A stretch of 64,000 nucleotides of DNA from Myotis daubentonii (taxonomy: Eukaryota > Chordata > Mammalia > Chiroptera > Vespertilionidae), in contig NC_081851.1 in NCBI RefSeq assembly GCF_963259705.1, positions 12,560,145-12,624,144 on the forward strand. The letters are read 5' to 3'. Under the pieces are notes generated by a model, which was not told where the DNA came from, searched no databases, and worked only from the letters and a program-made list of their open reading frames with translations. Below are positions 1 through 10,330 of the stretch, one piece after another (within the stretch, counting starts at the first letter, position 1; each line of letters starts with the position of its first letter). A program made the position numbers and the translations under genes.

Positions 1-99
1 AATAGCCAGAATTTTGTTCTTGATGCTTAAGTTTTACTGTCATTATGGTAGCTTAAAAACTCTCATTATAGTAGCTTAAAAAATAAAAGAAGGGTGAGA
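1..99 (+). mobile_element. 3' internal end of an endogenous retrovirus with polypurine tract
   Basis: The sequence just before the LTR at 100 resembles the stretch before the 3' LTR of the provirus further on (both carry an AGCCAGA(A/G)TTTTGTTCT block, here near 4 and there near 6364). It ends in a purine-rich tract, AAAATAAAAGAAGGGTGAGA, directly in front of TGTGGGG, as expected for the primer of plus-strand DNA synthesis. No coding frame of note remains. The rest of this element lies upstream of the window. Confidence 0.6.
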
Positions 100-575
100 T
101 GTGGGGAGCTGATATAGGGTTAAGCCTCAGACTGACCTGTGGGCAAAGTCACAAACAATTCCCAGCTTAGAGGGCACAGTCCTCTTAGCATAATTAGGCT
201 TGACCTTATAACACTCCCTAGATCTTATTTGGGAAGCTAATGGGCTGAGGAAGTGCAGGAAGTATAACCATGGTGTAAACAAGTGAAACTCACAAGAACA
301 AAAACAAGTGAAACTCACAAGAACAGTGTAAACAAGTGAAACTCACAAGAACAGTGTAACTTTGGAAACCACTACCTTGTTTACCTCTCACTATAAAATA
401 AAGGCTCAGCTTGCCTTGGGATCTCTCTCTCTGTGGCCTCAGCCAGGCACAGGGAAGATCCACGGAGACTAAGGAAAGCTAGAGAGTTCTGAACGCTGTC
501 TCTGTGTAAAACATTCTTCACCGACTCCGTCCACACCTTTGGGAACCCCTGGACCGCTGGGGCTGGACCCCAGCA
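100..575 (+). mobile_element. ERV LTR, likely the 3' LTR of a betaretrovirus-like element
   Basis: The LTR starts TGTGGGGAGC after a polypurine tract and probably ends ...CCCCAGCA. It contains a TATA/polyadenylation region (CTATAAAATAAAGG near 391). It shares layout and the TGTGGGG start with the LTRs at 1479 and 6517 but differs in the body, so it is a related, different subfamily. Three direct repeats lie in the U3 part. The downstream end is uncertain because it abuts Helitron-type sequence. Confidence 0.6.
277..353 (+). repeat. Three direct repeats in LTR U3 (enhancer-like)
   Basis: A 24-bp unit, AAACAAGTGAAACTCACAAG followed by AACA, occurs three times without mismatch at 277-300, 302-325 and 330-353, separated by 1 and 4 bases. 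Tandem repeats in U3 are common in retroviral enhancers; that role here is inference. Confidence 0.8.
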
Positions 576-1367
576 GTTGTGGCCCCACCCCCTGTCACAC
601 ACAGAGCCACAGGGCGATCAGGGGGTTTGGGCGCTGCCCCCTGTCATGCTGATCCCGGTGCCGGGAGACCTCGCGGCTCCACTGATCCCGGTGCTGGGAG
701 GCATATTACCCTTTTACTATATAGAATAGAGGCCTGGTGCATGGGTGGGGGCTGGCTGCTTTGCCCTGAAGGGTGTCCCGGATCAGGGTGGGGGTCCCCA
801 CTGGGGTGCCTGGCCAGCCTGGGTGAGGGGATGATGGCTCTTTGCAGCTGGTCACACACCCTTCAGGGTGGGAGTCCCCACTGGGGTGCCTGGCCAGTCT
901 GGGTGAGGGGCTGAGGGCTGTTTCCAGGCTGGGACTGAAGCTCCCAACTGCTCCTTTTTTTCTTTCTTTTTTTTTTTTTTTATTCTGAGCCAGCTTTAGC
1001 TCTGAGGCTCCAGCTCTTAGGCCTCCGCTCCTGAAAGCAGGTATCTGGTTTGTTTAGGTTCTACAATCGAAACTCTGTATCAACTCCAGGTCTGAGATCC
1101 CGGCTAGCTGAAAGCTGGTTTCTGGGGTTTTGTTTAGCTTCTATTTTTGTAACTGTGTTTCAAACTACCAGATCAGAGGCCGGCAAGGCAGGCGGGGAAT
1201 GTTGGAGTCCTCCGTCACTGAAGCAAGCAAGCCTCATGTTAGTTTCAAGCTGCCTGGCTGCCGGCCGCCATCTTGGCTGGCAGTTAATTTGCATATTGCC
1301 CTGATTAGCCAATGGGAAGGGTAGGGGTCATATGCCAGTTACCATGTTTCTCTTTTATTAGATAGGA
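576..1367 (-). mobile_element. Non-autonomous Helitron (HeliBat type)
   Basis: The right end, TTTTATTAGATAGGA up to 1367, is the reverse complement of the vesper-bat Helitron 5' start TCCTATCTAATAAAA, and the interior carries GCAGTTAATTTGCATAT as in the other copies in this window. The left part has the typical GGCCTGGTGCATGGGTGGGG block and two related copies of a GGGGTGCCTGGCCAG(C/T)CTGGG segment. The left terminus is unclear because the element abuts the LTR. Open frames here are composition artefacts. Confidence 0.7.
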
Positions 1368-1478
1368 TATAAAGAAATGAACGCAAATATTCCCAGCAGA
1401 TTTATTTCTATTACCACAAACCTGAAAAAATTAAAATCATAGAATGATCAATAGATCAAGTGGTTATCCATAGAACAT
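1368..1478. other. Short host spacer with left target duplication of the provirus
   Basis: About 110 bases of AT-rich non-repeat sequence. It ends in AGAACAT (1472-1478), which recurs after the provirus at 6954-6960. Confidence 0.6.
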
Positions 1479-1916
1479 TGTGGGGCATGGTTGCGGTGTT
1501 TTGGCCAGGTTCAAGCCTCAGAAAAATGAAAGGACAGGGTCCTCTCATTGCCACGTGCAAGTCCCAGCTGGAGGGCAGGACCCTCCCAGCGCAATCATAG
1601 CCCACCGCTGTGGTTGTAAGCTTGAACCTGTGGTCCGAACACGTAACCCCATGTGCCTTGTGGTAGACTTCAGGTGCATATAGTTGAGTGAGGTTGGAAC
1701 TCATGAGAATGCTGTAAACAACATGATCACGCCTTTGCTTTGCCTCATGACATCTGCTATAAAATAAAGACATGGCTTCTGTGCACTGTCCTTGACTACC
1801 CATCAGGGAGGCGGCGTCCCACCGCGACCCAGCTATTCTCTTGTCTGTCTTTCCTTAATCCTGTCACCCCCCCCCCCCACACTCGGGGTCACCCTTGGCC
1901 TTGCTGGCATGGCACA
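1479..1916 (+). mobile_element. 5' LTR
   Basis: It starts TGTGGGGC and ends ...GGCACA just before the primer site. A TATA-like and polyadenylation motif, TATAAAATAAAG, sits near 1758. A C-run (about 1867-1879) is expanded relative to the partner LTR. It is closely similar along its whole length to 6517-6952 and less so to the solo LTR at 52166. Confidence 0.85.
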
Positions 1917-1918
1917 AA

Positions 1919-1936
1919 TGGCGCACGGACAGGGAC
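1919..1936 (+). promoter_or_regulatory. Primer binding site, tRNA-Lys type
   Basis: TGGCGCACGGACAGGGAC begins two bases after the 5' LTR. It differs at two positions from the usual lysine-tRNA primer site of lentiviruses and betaretroviruses (from memory). This supports a class II assignment. Confidence 0.7.
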
Positions 1937-2170
1937 TGAGTTCTGCGACCAGGGACTGAGTTCGGGTGTAACAAATGGCGTCTGAACAGGCCTGAGTTCG
2001 AAGGAATTTAAAAAGGTGGTAAGGTGAAAGGAGGCTCCAAGGCTCACACATAAGGTAAGCTCAAAAGAAAAAAGAAAGAAAAGAAAGTAAGCTTAAAGAG
2101 CAAAATGAGATAAGGCCAAAATCAAAAAGGTAGGGAACTGAAGTGTGCTAGTATTAGCTTGGTGTAAAAC

Positions 2171-2626
2171 ATGGGAAATACAGGATCGCAAGATAAAAAT
2201 GTATATATATCTACGCTTAAAGCCATGCTCAGAGCACGAGGCTGTTCCATAAAACAGCAACAGCTTCTTGAGTTGTTAAATGTTGTAAAGAAGATTTGTC
2301 CTTGGTTTCCTGAGGATGGAGAGGTAAACATAGAAATATGGGAAAAGGTAGGGAAGCAACTTAAAGATTGCTATGTAGCCGGAGGCCCAGAGAAGATTCC
2401 TAGCTCTGTCTGCAGTTTGTGGTCCAGGATTCGGGACCACTTGGAGCCCCTTCCCGAGGGGGGTTGGAGGAATGTGGCAGGAGATGTAGGACAAATAGGA
2501 GAAAGTGACCAGAGGCTGCGATTCCACTTACACCTTCAGCACCTCCATTACCTCCTCCAGTCCCTGGGGCTACCGTTCCTATGGGGGAAAGCCCTCTGGA
2601 TAAGGTGTTTCCTCCCAAAAAAGTAG
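2171..2626 (+). pseudogene. gag: ERV gag, matrix part
   Basis: The frame opens with MGNTGSQ, giving a glycine at position 2 for myristoylation, followed by a matrix-like helical stretch with ICPWFPEDG. That wording is typical of betaretrovirus matrix domains. The frame leaves the ancestral path near 2510-2540: the proline-rich part that should follow is in another frame. The protein is therefore truncated. Confidence 0.7.
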
Positions 2627-2759
2627 GAGAGTTGGAGGAGGAGGCAGAGAGGGAACAACGCAGGCAGGGCTGGGATGACAAGGTCTAACACAAGCCTTTG
2701 GGAAGCTGACTGTTGCTTGTAAGCCTCTCAAGTCGCCTTCTAAACAAGCAAGAACAAGA

Positions 2760-3533
2760 ATGGGATTTTTGTCTCCACTCCAGTGGTCTCTGCATGAGGC
2801 TGGGCAGGCTGGGGAAGATATTTCACGATTCAGCCTATCCCCTATATTTGAGCAGCCTGATCCTCAGAATCCAGATCAGATGCTCCGTGGTCATCAGTCT
2901 ATGCCTTTTAAGACGTTAAAGGAATTAAAAACTTCCTCTTCTATGTATGGGCCAACTTCTCCTGTGCTAGGGTTGCTAGATACAATATCAGAGGAAGCTA
3001 TGGGTCCTAGTGATTGGAACACTGTTGCAAAGGCTTGTCTCTCACCTGGGGATTATTTCCTGTGGAAATCTATTTGGGTAGAGCTTAGTGAGGAACAGGA
3101 TAATAGAAATCAAGCTCATGGGGTACCCATTACAATTGATATGCTCATGGGCACTGGACCTCATGGGGCTTTGCAGGCTCCATTGGTATACCCCATGCAA
3201 GTTTATCAGCAGATTAAAATCTGGGCCACTAAAGCCTGGAAGCAACTGCCAACAAAAGGAGAAAAGTCTTTAGATGTAAGTAAGATCAGGCAGGGCCCTG
3301 AGGAGCCAAACCAGGATTTTGTAGCTGGTTTGCTCCAGGCTGTGGGCAGGGCTGTGACTGACCCTGAGGCTGGAATGATACTTGTGAAGCAATTAGCTGT
3401 TGAAAATGCAAGCAGAGTATGTCAAGAGGCTTTGCGTCCGTATAAGAAAAACGGCACTATACATGATTTTATCCGTGTTTTAGTGACATTGGACCAGCCT
3501 CTGTACAAGGAGTGGTATTGGCTGTTGCGTTAA
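2760..3533 (+). pseudogene. gag: ERV gag, capsid part
   Basis: A 257-codon frame carries capsid signatures. MPFKTLKELK marks the capsid N-terminal side, and IRQGPEEPNQDFVAGL near 3280-3330 is the major homology region (Q-G-x2-E-x4-F). It ends at a TAA at the border with nucleocapsid, where the frame shifts again. The piece assembled the virus core in its ancestor and is now separated from matrix and nucleocapsid by frame breaks. Confidence 0.8.
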
Positions 3534-3690
3534 AGGGGACATTGCGAGGGAAGAAAGAAAAATGTTTTAACTGTGGTAGACCAGGGCATTACGCTAAGGA
3601 CTGCAATGTCAGAAATGGAGGCCGGAAGGCTATGGAGAGTGGAAATAGGCAGGCCGGACTACGCCTTTGACAATGCAGGAGAGGAAAGCA
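3534..3690 (+). pseudogene. gag: ERV gag, nucleocapsid zinc knuckle
   Basis: CFNCGRPGHYAKDC (3563-3604) is an intact CCHC zinc knuckle (C-x2-C-x4-H-x4-C), the RNA-binding motif of nucleocapsid. A second, damaged knuckle-like segment with GKHW follows near 3680, and an in-frame stop sits in front of it. Confidence 0.8.
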
Positions 3691-3891
3691 TTGGATAGAT
3701 GAATGCTACTCACGGACTGATGTTAATAGTAATTCAATACCCCATAGGCAGGGAAACTTCAAGAGGGGCCAGCCCGGGCCCCACCAAACAGTAGGGGCCG
3801 CATCTTTGACACCACTTCAGCCTTTCCAGCCGGCTCAGTCCCAAAGCCAACCGTCCGAGACCTTTACCGCACCACCCCGGGAAGCGCAGGA

Positions 3892-4695
3892 ATGGACCTC
3901 TATCCTCCCTCCCGATGCATACTAACACCTGAAATGGGGCCTCAGGCCATTACTACGGGAGTCTACGGTCCCCTTCCCACAGGCAAGGTGGGACTAATTT
4001 TAGGGAGAAGCAATTTAACATTAAAAGGGTTTCAAGTTCTCCCGGGGGTAATAGACCAGGACTATACTGAAGAAATTAAAGTAATAGCACAAACAATTAA
4101 TACTATAATTCAGGTATTACCAGAGACAAAAATAGCACAAATTTTCCTTCTGCCTTATTATGTAGGAGGGCAAACGTTAACCGGTCGACCCCATGGTGCA
4201 GTGGGGTTTGGATCCAATGACGCAGTATACTACTGGGCAAGAATAGTTAAGCAAGATCGGCCTGAATTAGAACTAAAAATTAATGGGAAGCCTTTTAAAG
4301 GAGCTATAGACACCGGAGCTGATGGATCAGTCATTGCCTTTAGACATTGGCCACAGGCTTGGCCCTTAAATCCCGCAGTTTCTGAATTGCACGGAGTAAG
4401 GGCATGTTACTCAACCTCTGCAGAGTGCTCAGCTCCTTCAATGGGAAGATCCAGATGGAAATATTTTAAACCTTATGTATTGCAATATTCACCTGTCAAT
4501 TTATGGGGTCGAGAGATGTTAGAACAAATGGGAGTTTTAATAACAAGTCCTAATTCTATTGCTACTTCTGGTCAAGAATATCACCCCCAAAAGAGGCAAG
4601 GAAAGAAGCAGCAAGAAAGGCGTTTGTCTATCCCAATGTCCGTTCAAAGGAAGAGGCATGGATTGGGTTACCAGGATTTTCAACAGGGGCCTTGA
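3892..4695 (+). pseudogene. pro: ERV pro: dUTPase plus aspartic protease
   Basis: The first about 65 codons read as a dUTPase (TGVYGPLPTGKVGLILGRS, then GVIDQDYTEEI), the enzyme that removes dUTP. Around codon 140 comes IDTGADGSVI, the catalytic D-T-G of a retroviral protease. Near the end is a HGLGYQ segment, consistent with the G-patch tail of betaretrovirus proteases. The 267-codon frame is open, so pro is the best preserved gene, but its supply by frameshift from gag is broken because gag itself is disrupted. Confidence 0.8.
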
Positions 4696-4965
4696 TCATT
4701 TCTCTGATCCAGCGTACAGCAGCTAAAATTACCTGGCTTACAGATACCCCTATCTGGGTTGATCAATGGCCCCTATTAGGAGAAAAATTAAAAGCTGCAC
4801 AAGAATTGGTTCAAGTTCAACCTGAGGCAGGGCATATTGAACCCACTCACAGTCCATGAAACACACCCATTTTTGTGATAAAGAAAAAGTCTAGTGAAAG
4901 GAGACTATTGCAAGACCTGAGGGCAGTTAATCCCTGGTCCGTTAGCTATAGGCAATGAAACTATT
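4696..4965 (+). pseudogene. pol: ERV pol, N-terminal remnant of reverse transcriptase
   Basis: Translation gives DQWPLLGEKLKAAQELV, EAGHIEPTHSP and then FVIKKKSS...LLQDLRAVN, the fingers region of betaretrovirus RT. A TGA near 4858 stands where these enzymes have a tryptophan. The palm with its catalytic aspartates and the whole RNase H are missing: sequence passes to integrase within about 40 bases, so a deletion of more than 1 kb is inferred. Confidence 0.75.
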
Positions 4966-4995
4966 GATCACCTCCTTGCTGTGCTGCAGGAGAAA

Positions 4996-5852
4996 ATGCC
5001 ATTTTCTCTTGCACAGTCCTCCCATGCTTTACATCATCAAAATGCTGCTGCCCTGTGTAAACAATTTTGTATTTCTTGGGAGCAAGCTCGTCAAATTGTT
5101 AAGCAGTGTGATCAGTGTGTAATTCATTGCCCTGAACAATCATTAGGGGTTAATCCTAGGGGGGTCTTAAACCTGATCAAATCTGGCAAATGGATGTCAC
5201 CCATGTTCCAGAAGTTGGTAAGCAGAGATGGGTACATGTTACCATAGATACCTGCTCTTGCTTTATTTTTGTGACTTCCCAAACAAGGGAAAGTGCCAAG
5301 CACGTAATCAATCATTGCTTGGCCGCCTTTGCTGTACTGGGTTCTCCCTTAGAGCTAAAAACAGACAATGGACCTGCATACACTAGTTCTGCTTTTCAGA
5401 AATTTTGCCAACAATATCAAATTTATCATAAAACTGGTATTCTTTATAACACTCAAGGGCAAGCAATAGTGGAAAGAGCCAATCATACTCTTAAAATACA
5501 ATTACTAAAACAAAAAGGGCGAGACAGATGTTACGTGTCACCTCAAAATAAACTCAGTCATGCTCCATATGTTTTAAACTTTCTGAATTGCGATGCAGAG
5601 GGCCGTACAGCAGCTGAAAGGCATCAGGCCTCCAGCACAATAGCCTCCGCCGGGTTAGCCTGGTGGAAAGACTTACAAACTGGGCGATGGTTCCGACCAG
5701 ATCCAGTAATGATGTGGGGAAGAGGCTGTGTTTGTCTTTCCAGAAGGAGCAGTGCAGCCAATTTGGGTGCCAGAACGGTACCTGTGACACCACAATGGAC
5801 CCAGAGAAGCTCCTTGTCCCTCCGTTCAAGAGACGGAGAATTGCCCCGATGA
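4996..5852 (+). pseudogene. pol: ERV pol, integrase
   Basis: The zinc-binding N-terminus is present as HALHH...CDQC (HHCC). After a frame change near 5180-5250 the catalytic core follows, with its three acidic positions visible in WMDVTHVP, KTDNGPAY and AIVERANHT (D, D, E). The C-terminal domain is only partly recognisable and is again out of frame. Integrase joined viral DNA to the host chromosome; here it cannot be made in one piece. Confidence 0.8.
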
Positions 5853-6516
5853 CAGCAAAGAAGAAGCAAAAGAAAACAGAGGCTACACTAAGGGCCAAGG
5901 TGCCAACATGGGATAGCTCCCTGGGACTTTGGGCCCATGTGAGACACCAGACTCAGAGTTGGAAGTCTCCAGCCACCGAGGGTTGCTCGTTTCCATGAAG
6001 CAGCGGATAAAGAAAAAAGCTGAGAAGGGACCAGACTTCCAACTGTGTGGACGGAGCTGACTTGACTGGGACTGGTGTGGACTCAGTGCCGAGCTCAACC
6101 GCCCAAACAGCCTGATCCAGGGGACTGGTTTTGCATCAAGGACATCTTTGCATCGGCGGAGTATCAGCATGGAGTCAGCTGAAGAAGATGGTGACTAAGG
6201 CCAAGCAAATGTTAGAAAAGCAAGTGGAAGCTATGCTAGCGTTGGTGAACTGTCAGTTTTCTGTAAAATCTTGCGGAGCTAAAATCTAAGGACATTGAGT
6301 AATACATCCTGAAAATGTTGACATGTTTGTAACTTGGTTTTGTGTTGGTATTGCTTTGTAATTAGCCAGAGTTTTGTTCTCTTGTTAACATTGCTGTTTA
6401 TGGTTCTCTTAATAACCAGGGGTTTGTTTTGATGTTTTGATTATGTTGAATAATTTATTTAGAGTTTTTTGGATAATGTAGATAGGCGTGTTTAAAAACA
6501 AAAGTAAAGGGGGAGA
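5853..6516 (+). other. Provirus region with no recognisable env; polypurine tract at its end
   Basis: Where an envelope gene would start I see only short frames with no signal peptide, fusion peptide or transmembrane pair. The last bases, AAAGTAAAGGGGGAGA (6501-6516), form the polypurine tract before the 3' LTR. Confidence 0.6.
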
Positions 6517-6954
6517 TGTGGGGCGCGGTTGCAGTGTTTTGGCCAGGTTCAAGCCTCAGACTAATGAAAGGACAGGGTCCTCTCATTGCCACGTGCAAGT
6601 CCCAGCTGGAAGGCAGGGCCCTCCCAGCATAATTATAGCCAACAGCTGTGGTTGTAAGCTTGAACCTGTTGTCCGAACACGTGACCCCACGTGCCTTGTG
6701 GTAGAGTTCAGGTGCATATAGTTGAGTGAGGTTGGAACTCATGAGAATGCTGTAAACAACATGATCACGCCTTTGCTTTGCCTCGTGACATCTGCTATAA
6801 AATAAAGACACGGCTTGTGGGTGCTGTCGTTGTCTCCTCATCAGGGAGGCAGCGTCCCACCAAGACCCAGCTATTATTCTCTTGTCTGTCTTTCCTTAAT
6901 CCTTTCACCACCTCCTCAACTCGGGATCACCCTTGGCCGTGCTGGCATGGGAAA
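6517..6954 (+). mobile_element. 3' LTR
   Basis: It starts TGTGGGGCGC and matches the 5' LTR closely through GCTGGCATGG near 6941-6950, after which it enters the right target duplication AGAACAT (6954-6960). The last few LTR bases are changed or lost compared with the 5' copy. TATAAAATAAAG recurs near 6796. Confidence 0.8.
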
Positions 6955-6960
6955 GAACAT

Positions 6961-7275
6961 GATACTACTCAGCAATAAAAAAAATTAAGTATTCAAATAA
7001 GTATTAGAGTTGAGTCTCAAAATAACTGTGTAGCATGAGGAAAACCAGTATTTATTAAAAAGTACACAACTTACAGCGCAAATAAAGTTATGAAATATAT
7101 AAAGTAATCTATTGTATATGAAGGAAAATCAATGACTGCATTGAGAGCTGGGAAAGGCAGAAAGAGAGATTACAAAATGGTAGGAGGTAAATATAGGATG
7201 TGCCAAAAGTACATTTAGAGTCCTTGGTATGCAAAGAAATACAATAAATAAGAAATAATAATACAAGAATATACT
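6961..7275. other. AT-rich non-coding spacer
   Basis: I see no gene, RNA gene or repeat border here. It is ordinary AT-rich sequence. Confidence 0.5.
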
Positions 7276-7500
7276 CTGCCCTGGCCAGGATGGCTCAGTT
7301 GTTCGGGCACCATCCTGTGCAGTGAAAGGTCACTGACTCCATTCTAGGTCAGGACACATGCCCATCTCCATCCCCGGTAGGGGGCGTGCAGAGTTATAAG
7401 ATCAATGTATCTCACTCATCCTGTTTCTGTCTCTCCATCCCTCTGCTCTCCCATAAAACTGAATAGAATAAAAGTAATTTTTAAAAAGTTTTTAAAAAGA
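7276..7500 (+). mobile_element. Ves SINE
   Basis: The head has a tRNA-like A box (GGATGGCTCAGTTG) and a decayed B box. A body with GTAGGGGGCGTGCAG and a CTCTCCATCCCTCTGC tail leads into an A-rich end. This order is typical of the tRNA-derived Ves family of vesper and related bats. Confidence 0.8.
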
Positions 7501-8512
7501 ATAAACTCTGTGTTTTGCTTACTCTTACTCACAACCATAAGACTACTTCTGCACTAGCATCTATATGAGTGACAGGTAAGTTTACTTCACATGTGACAGT
7601 TTCACAGCTTTATATGTGTGCCAAGGCTCACCAAATAGTAACATCAGAAAAGTGCTCTTTGTTGCATATCAGTTCTCATTTCCTGGAAGCAACAGCCTGG
7701 TGCCCCGGCTGCAAATACTGGCAAGCAGTGAAGAGTATTGCCATGGGAACCAGAGGGGGTGTTGTGCTATATGCCAGGTTCAGAGCTTATAAGCCATATA
7801 TATGCACACCTGCCTATTGTTGAGATGATACAGTGATCAATAGGAATGAGAGAGCACATAGTATCACCTGGGCTTGACTAGCTACACTGGAATAGGGGAG
7901 GGAGAGAGTAAGATAGAAATACATTACAGAGATGGTGAATTAGAACTTTGGAAAAGAAGCAAATTAGAAAATGGCCCATTCTCCTCATGGCATATTTGTT
8001 TTACCTTTGAAGTCTTGCATCTGGGAGAGAAGCTGTGGGAGAAAAGTTTTGTGCAAAGAATTATGTGCAGCACCTAGTGCAAAGTGATGACCTCAGCACC
8101 ATGGGATAGTGGCCAGAAGTGTGATGCCATAATTTTGGTGTCTTGGAAGTCAATTTGGGGGACAATAAGGGTATTGCCTAACAAGACTAGTTCAAATCAC
8201 TCACAATCCCTTTATGGGCAACATTTTTTTTTCTACCCTATGTTCCTGACACCCACTGTTATTGACAAGGGGCAGTGTGACTCCCATTTGAGGCCCAGAG
8301 AACAGGTATAATCTATCTACCCATCTGCCTTCATTGTTGTGGGAAGACACAGTATCAGTAGGAATATAAGGAGAGAATGATTTTCATGGGACCAAGACCA
8401 TGTATCTTCTCTGACGTGGAGAGTAGAGGGAACAGATAGATGTGAAGGGTGGGGAGTATGATGAACCTAAAATTTCAGAAGAGAAGCTAATCATAGACTG
8501 TACTGACCCCAG
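7501..8512. other. Non-coding stretch before KRAB pseudoexon
   Basis: No convincing exon, RNA gene or repeat was seen. By position it may contain upstream introns of the KRAB zinc-finger pseudogene, but I cannot place any. Confidence 0.4.
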
Positions 8513-10330
8513 GATATGGGCTTTGAGGACGTGGCCATTGCCTTCTCTCAGGAGGAGTGGGGCTCCTTGATGAGGTTCAGAGACTTCTGTACTGCAAAGG
8601 GATGCTGGAAGTTTTTGCTCCTAGATCATCTGTAGGTGAGACCTTCACATCTCTGCTGGTGTCCTGAAGTGATGTCCTCTCTTCCTTTAGTCTCAAGACA
8701 TGGCCTTTTGTCTACCACAGCCAGGCCATGTGTCCTGATAATTTCCCCCACTGTTTTGTCAAATGTGCTCTGGCTGCCAGTGCTGAGCTGTGTGGAGAGC
8801 CCTGAGCAATGGCTCCACAAACATCCCTAACACCAATTGCCTCAGAAAGTGCAGGAAGTGTCTGGGAGTCAGGAGTTTTGCACACAGCTCCCTGGGTCCC
8901 ACCTGCTTTTCTTCTCTCTGAGAGGGTGACTATGTCCAGATCATGGCTTCCCCTTCAACCCCCTTCCTCTTGCTGAGGTTTCTTGTGACTGCTTATGCCA
9001 GGTTATGTTCTTTACTTACATGAATAATGGTGTCTCCTTGTAAGACCCTCCTTCAATTGTTTGTAATATTCTCTTTCCTGAATACTATTGTAAGCTGAAT
9101 TGCTCTAGGCCACTGCTGGCTGCTCACCTGTTATCTTTCATTAATACTTGGAATATTTAGGTTTTACATATTGGTAGAATAGAAGATGCATGAAAAACCC
9201 TGGTTTTCTCACAGGGTGAACATGCAAGCTCAGAAGAGGTCTGGCCCTGATGGCTGACAACAGCGTGCTGGATATGACAACAGCGGTGTTCAGATCATAC
9301 CAGGAACCAGCTTTTCAAACAGTGATTAGGTGCAGCACCACTGGCTACACATCACTTCTACCTTTTCTTTCCCATATGTTTCACTTTCTGATTGGTTATT
9401 TCATCTGGGGCTTCCTGGATTTGGGCTATGTTCACCTTTTTGGCATCTTTCCATCACCTGTTCCTCCGCACTGCTCTTTCTGCAGTATTCTCTAATATTG
9501 ACCAGGATATTTTTATGAGGTGCACTTACATGCTTAAGTAGTCCTTGAACACCAGCCACTCATTAGTTGAATTTTACTTGGAACAGACATAACCAACCTT
9601 CTGCACAGCGTGCCCATGTCACCAGCAGACAAGCCATGTTGTGAGCAGAAGAATGACCTGGAGATCCTGCTACTCATCCATGTGGTGCTTGCCATCTCTG
9701 CATCATATTTCTGGAGAGGTCTTCCTTGTTTTGTGATATTCAGTAGCTCAGAACTTCACAACAGCATCTTATTAATTCTCCCTGCAGACCTTTTTTTTTC
9801 TCTGACAATTGCATTGAACCTACATGTTATATACAACACACTTTTTAATGAGACTCTCCGTGCCAACAAATCACCACTGACTTCATCATTTCTCTGTTTT
9901 CAGGTTGTTGGCATAAAACAGATGATGAGAAGGCCTGTTCTGAGCATAGTGTGTCTTTTCAAGGAGACTCGTGGACAGGGCTTCTAAGAAAGTTCCAGCA
10001 ACCCAGGAGACCCATCTGTGTAAGCGGTGTTCCTCAGTGTTAAAAGATACTTTGCACCTGACTGACTTACAAGCAGCAGACTTTGAGCAGAAAGCCTTCT
10101 TTAGTGACGCCTGTAGGAGGGACTACTGTTTCAGTGCAAACCCTCAGCAGCAGCAGAGGGATGCCAGTGGAGTGAAGCCCGGGGAAGAATACATGCACCA
10201 GGCCTTTTTTGAGATCTGGTACAGCTTCTACTTCCCTTGGATGCCTTCAACCAGTACGGAGGCTGGTAAAGACATGCGAACCATCTCAGATCTCCAGCAC
10301 CAGGCCACTCTTTTTTCTTTTTTGACATTA
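8513..10330 (+). pseudogene. KRAB C2H2 zinc-finger gene remnant
   Basis: An acceptor-like CCCCAG precedes a KRAB-A exon (8513-8635): GFEDVAIAFSQEEW, then after a one-base frameshift LLDEVQRLLYCKGMLE, followed by a GTGAGA donor. KRAB-A normally recruits TRIM28 to silence transposons. At 9904, after TTTTCAG, the start of a final exon reads CWHKTDDEKACSEHSVSF, a linker common in KRAB-ZNF proteins, and continues in another frame with THLCKRCSSVLKD and GVKPGEEYMHQ. Cysteines and histidines of the fingers are largely lost. A minus-strand L1 begins about 10350, so the finger array is cut off. I cannot name the parent gene. Confidence 0.7.

Larger units (their letters stand above)
1479..6954 (+). mobile_element. 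Betaretrovirus-like provirus, defective
   Basis: Two LTRs of about 436 bp in the same orientation bracket, in order, a lysine-tRNA-type primer site, gag, dUTPase-protease, the start of reverse transcriptase, integrase and a polypurine tract. AGAACAT flanks both sides. Gene order and the dUTPase fused ahead of the protease are typical of betaretrovirus-like (class II) ERVs. All genes are broken by frameshifts or stops, most of RT and all of RNase H are deleted, and no envelope gene is recognisable. Confidence 0.85.

Noticed and set aside
277..353. CRISPR-like spacing of identical repeats
   Set aside because: Three copies with 1- and 4-base spacers in a retroviral LTR of a mammalian genome; not a CRISPR array.
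5883..6170. Possible envelope fragment in the provirus
   Set aside because: No signal peptide, furin site, fusion peptide or membrane span visible in any frame.
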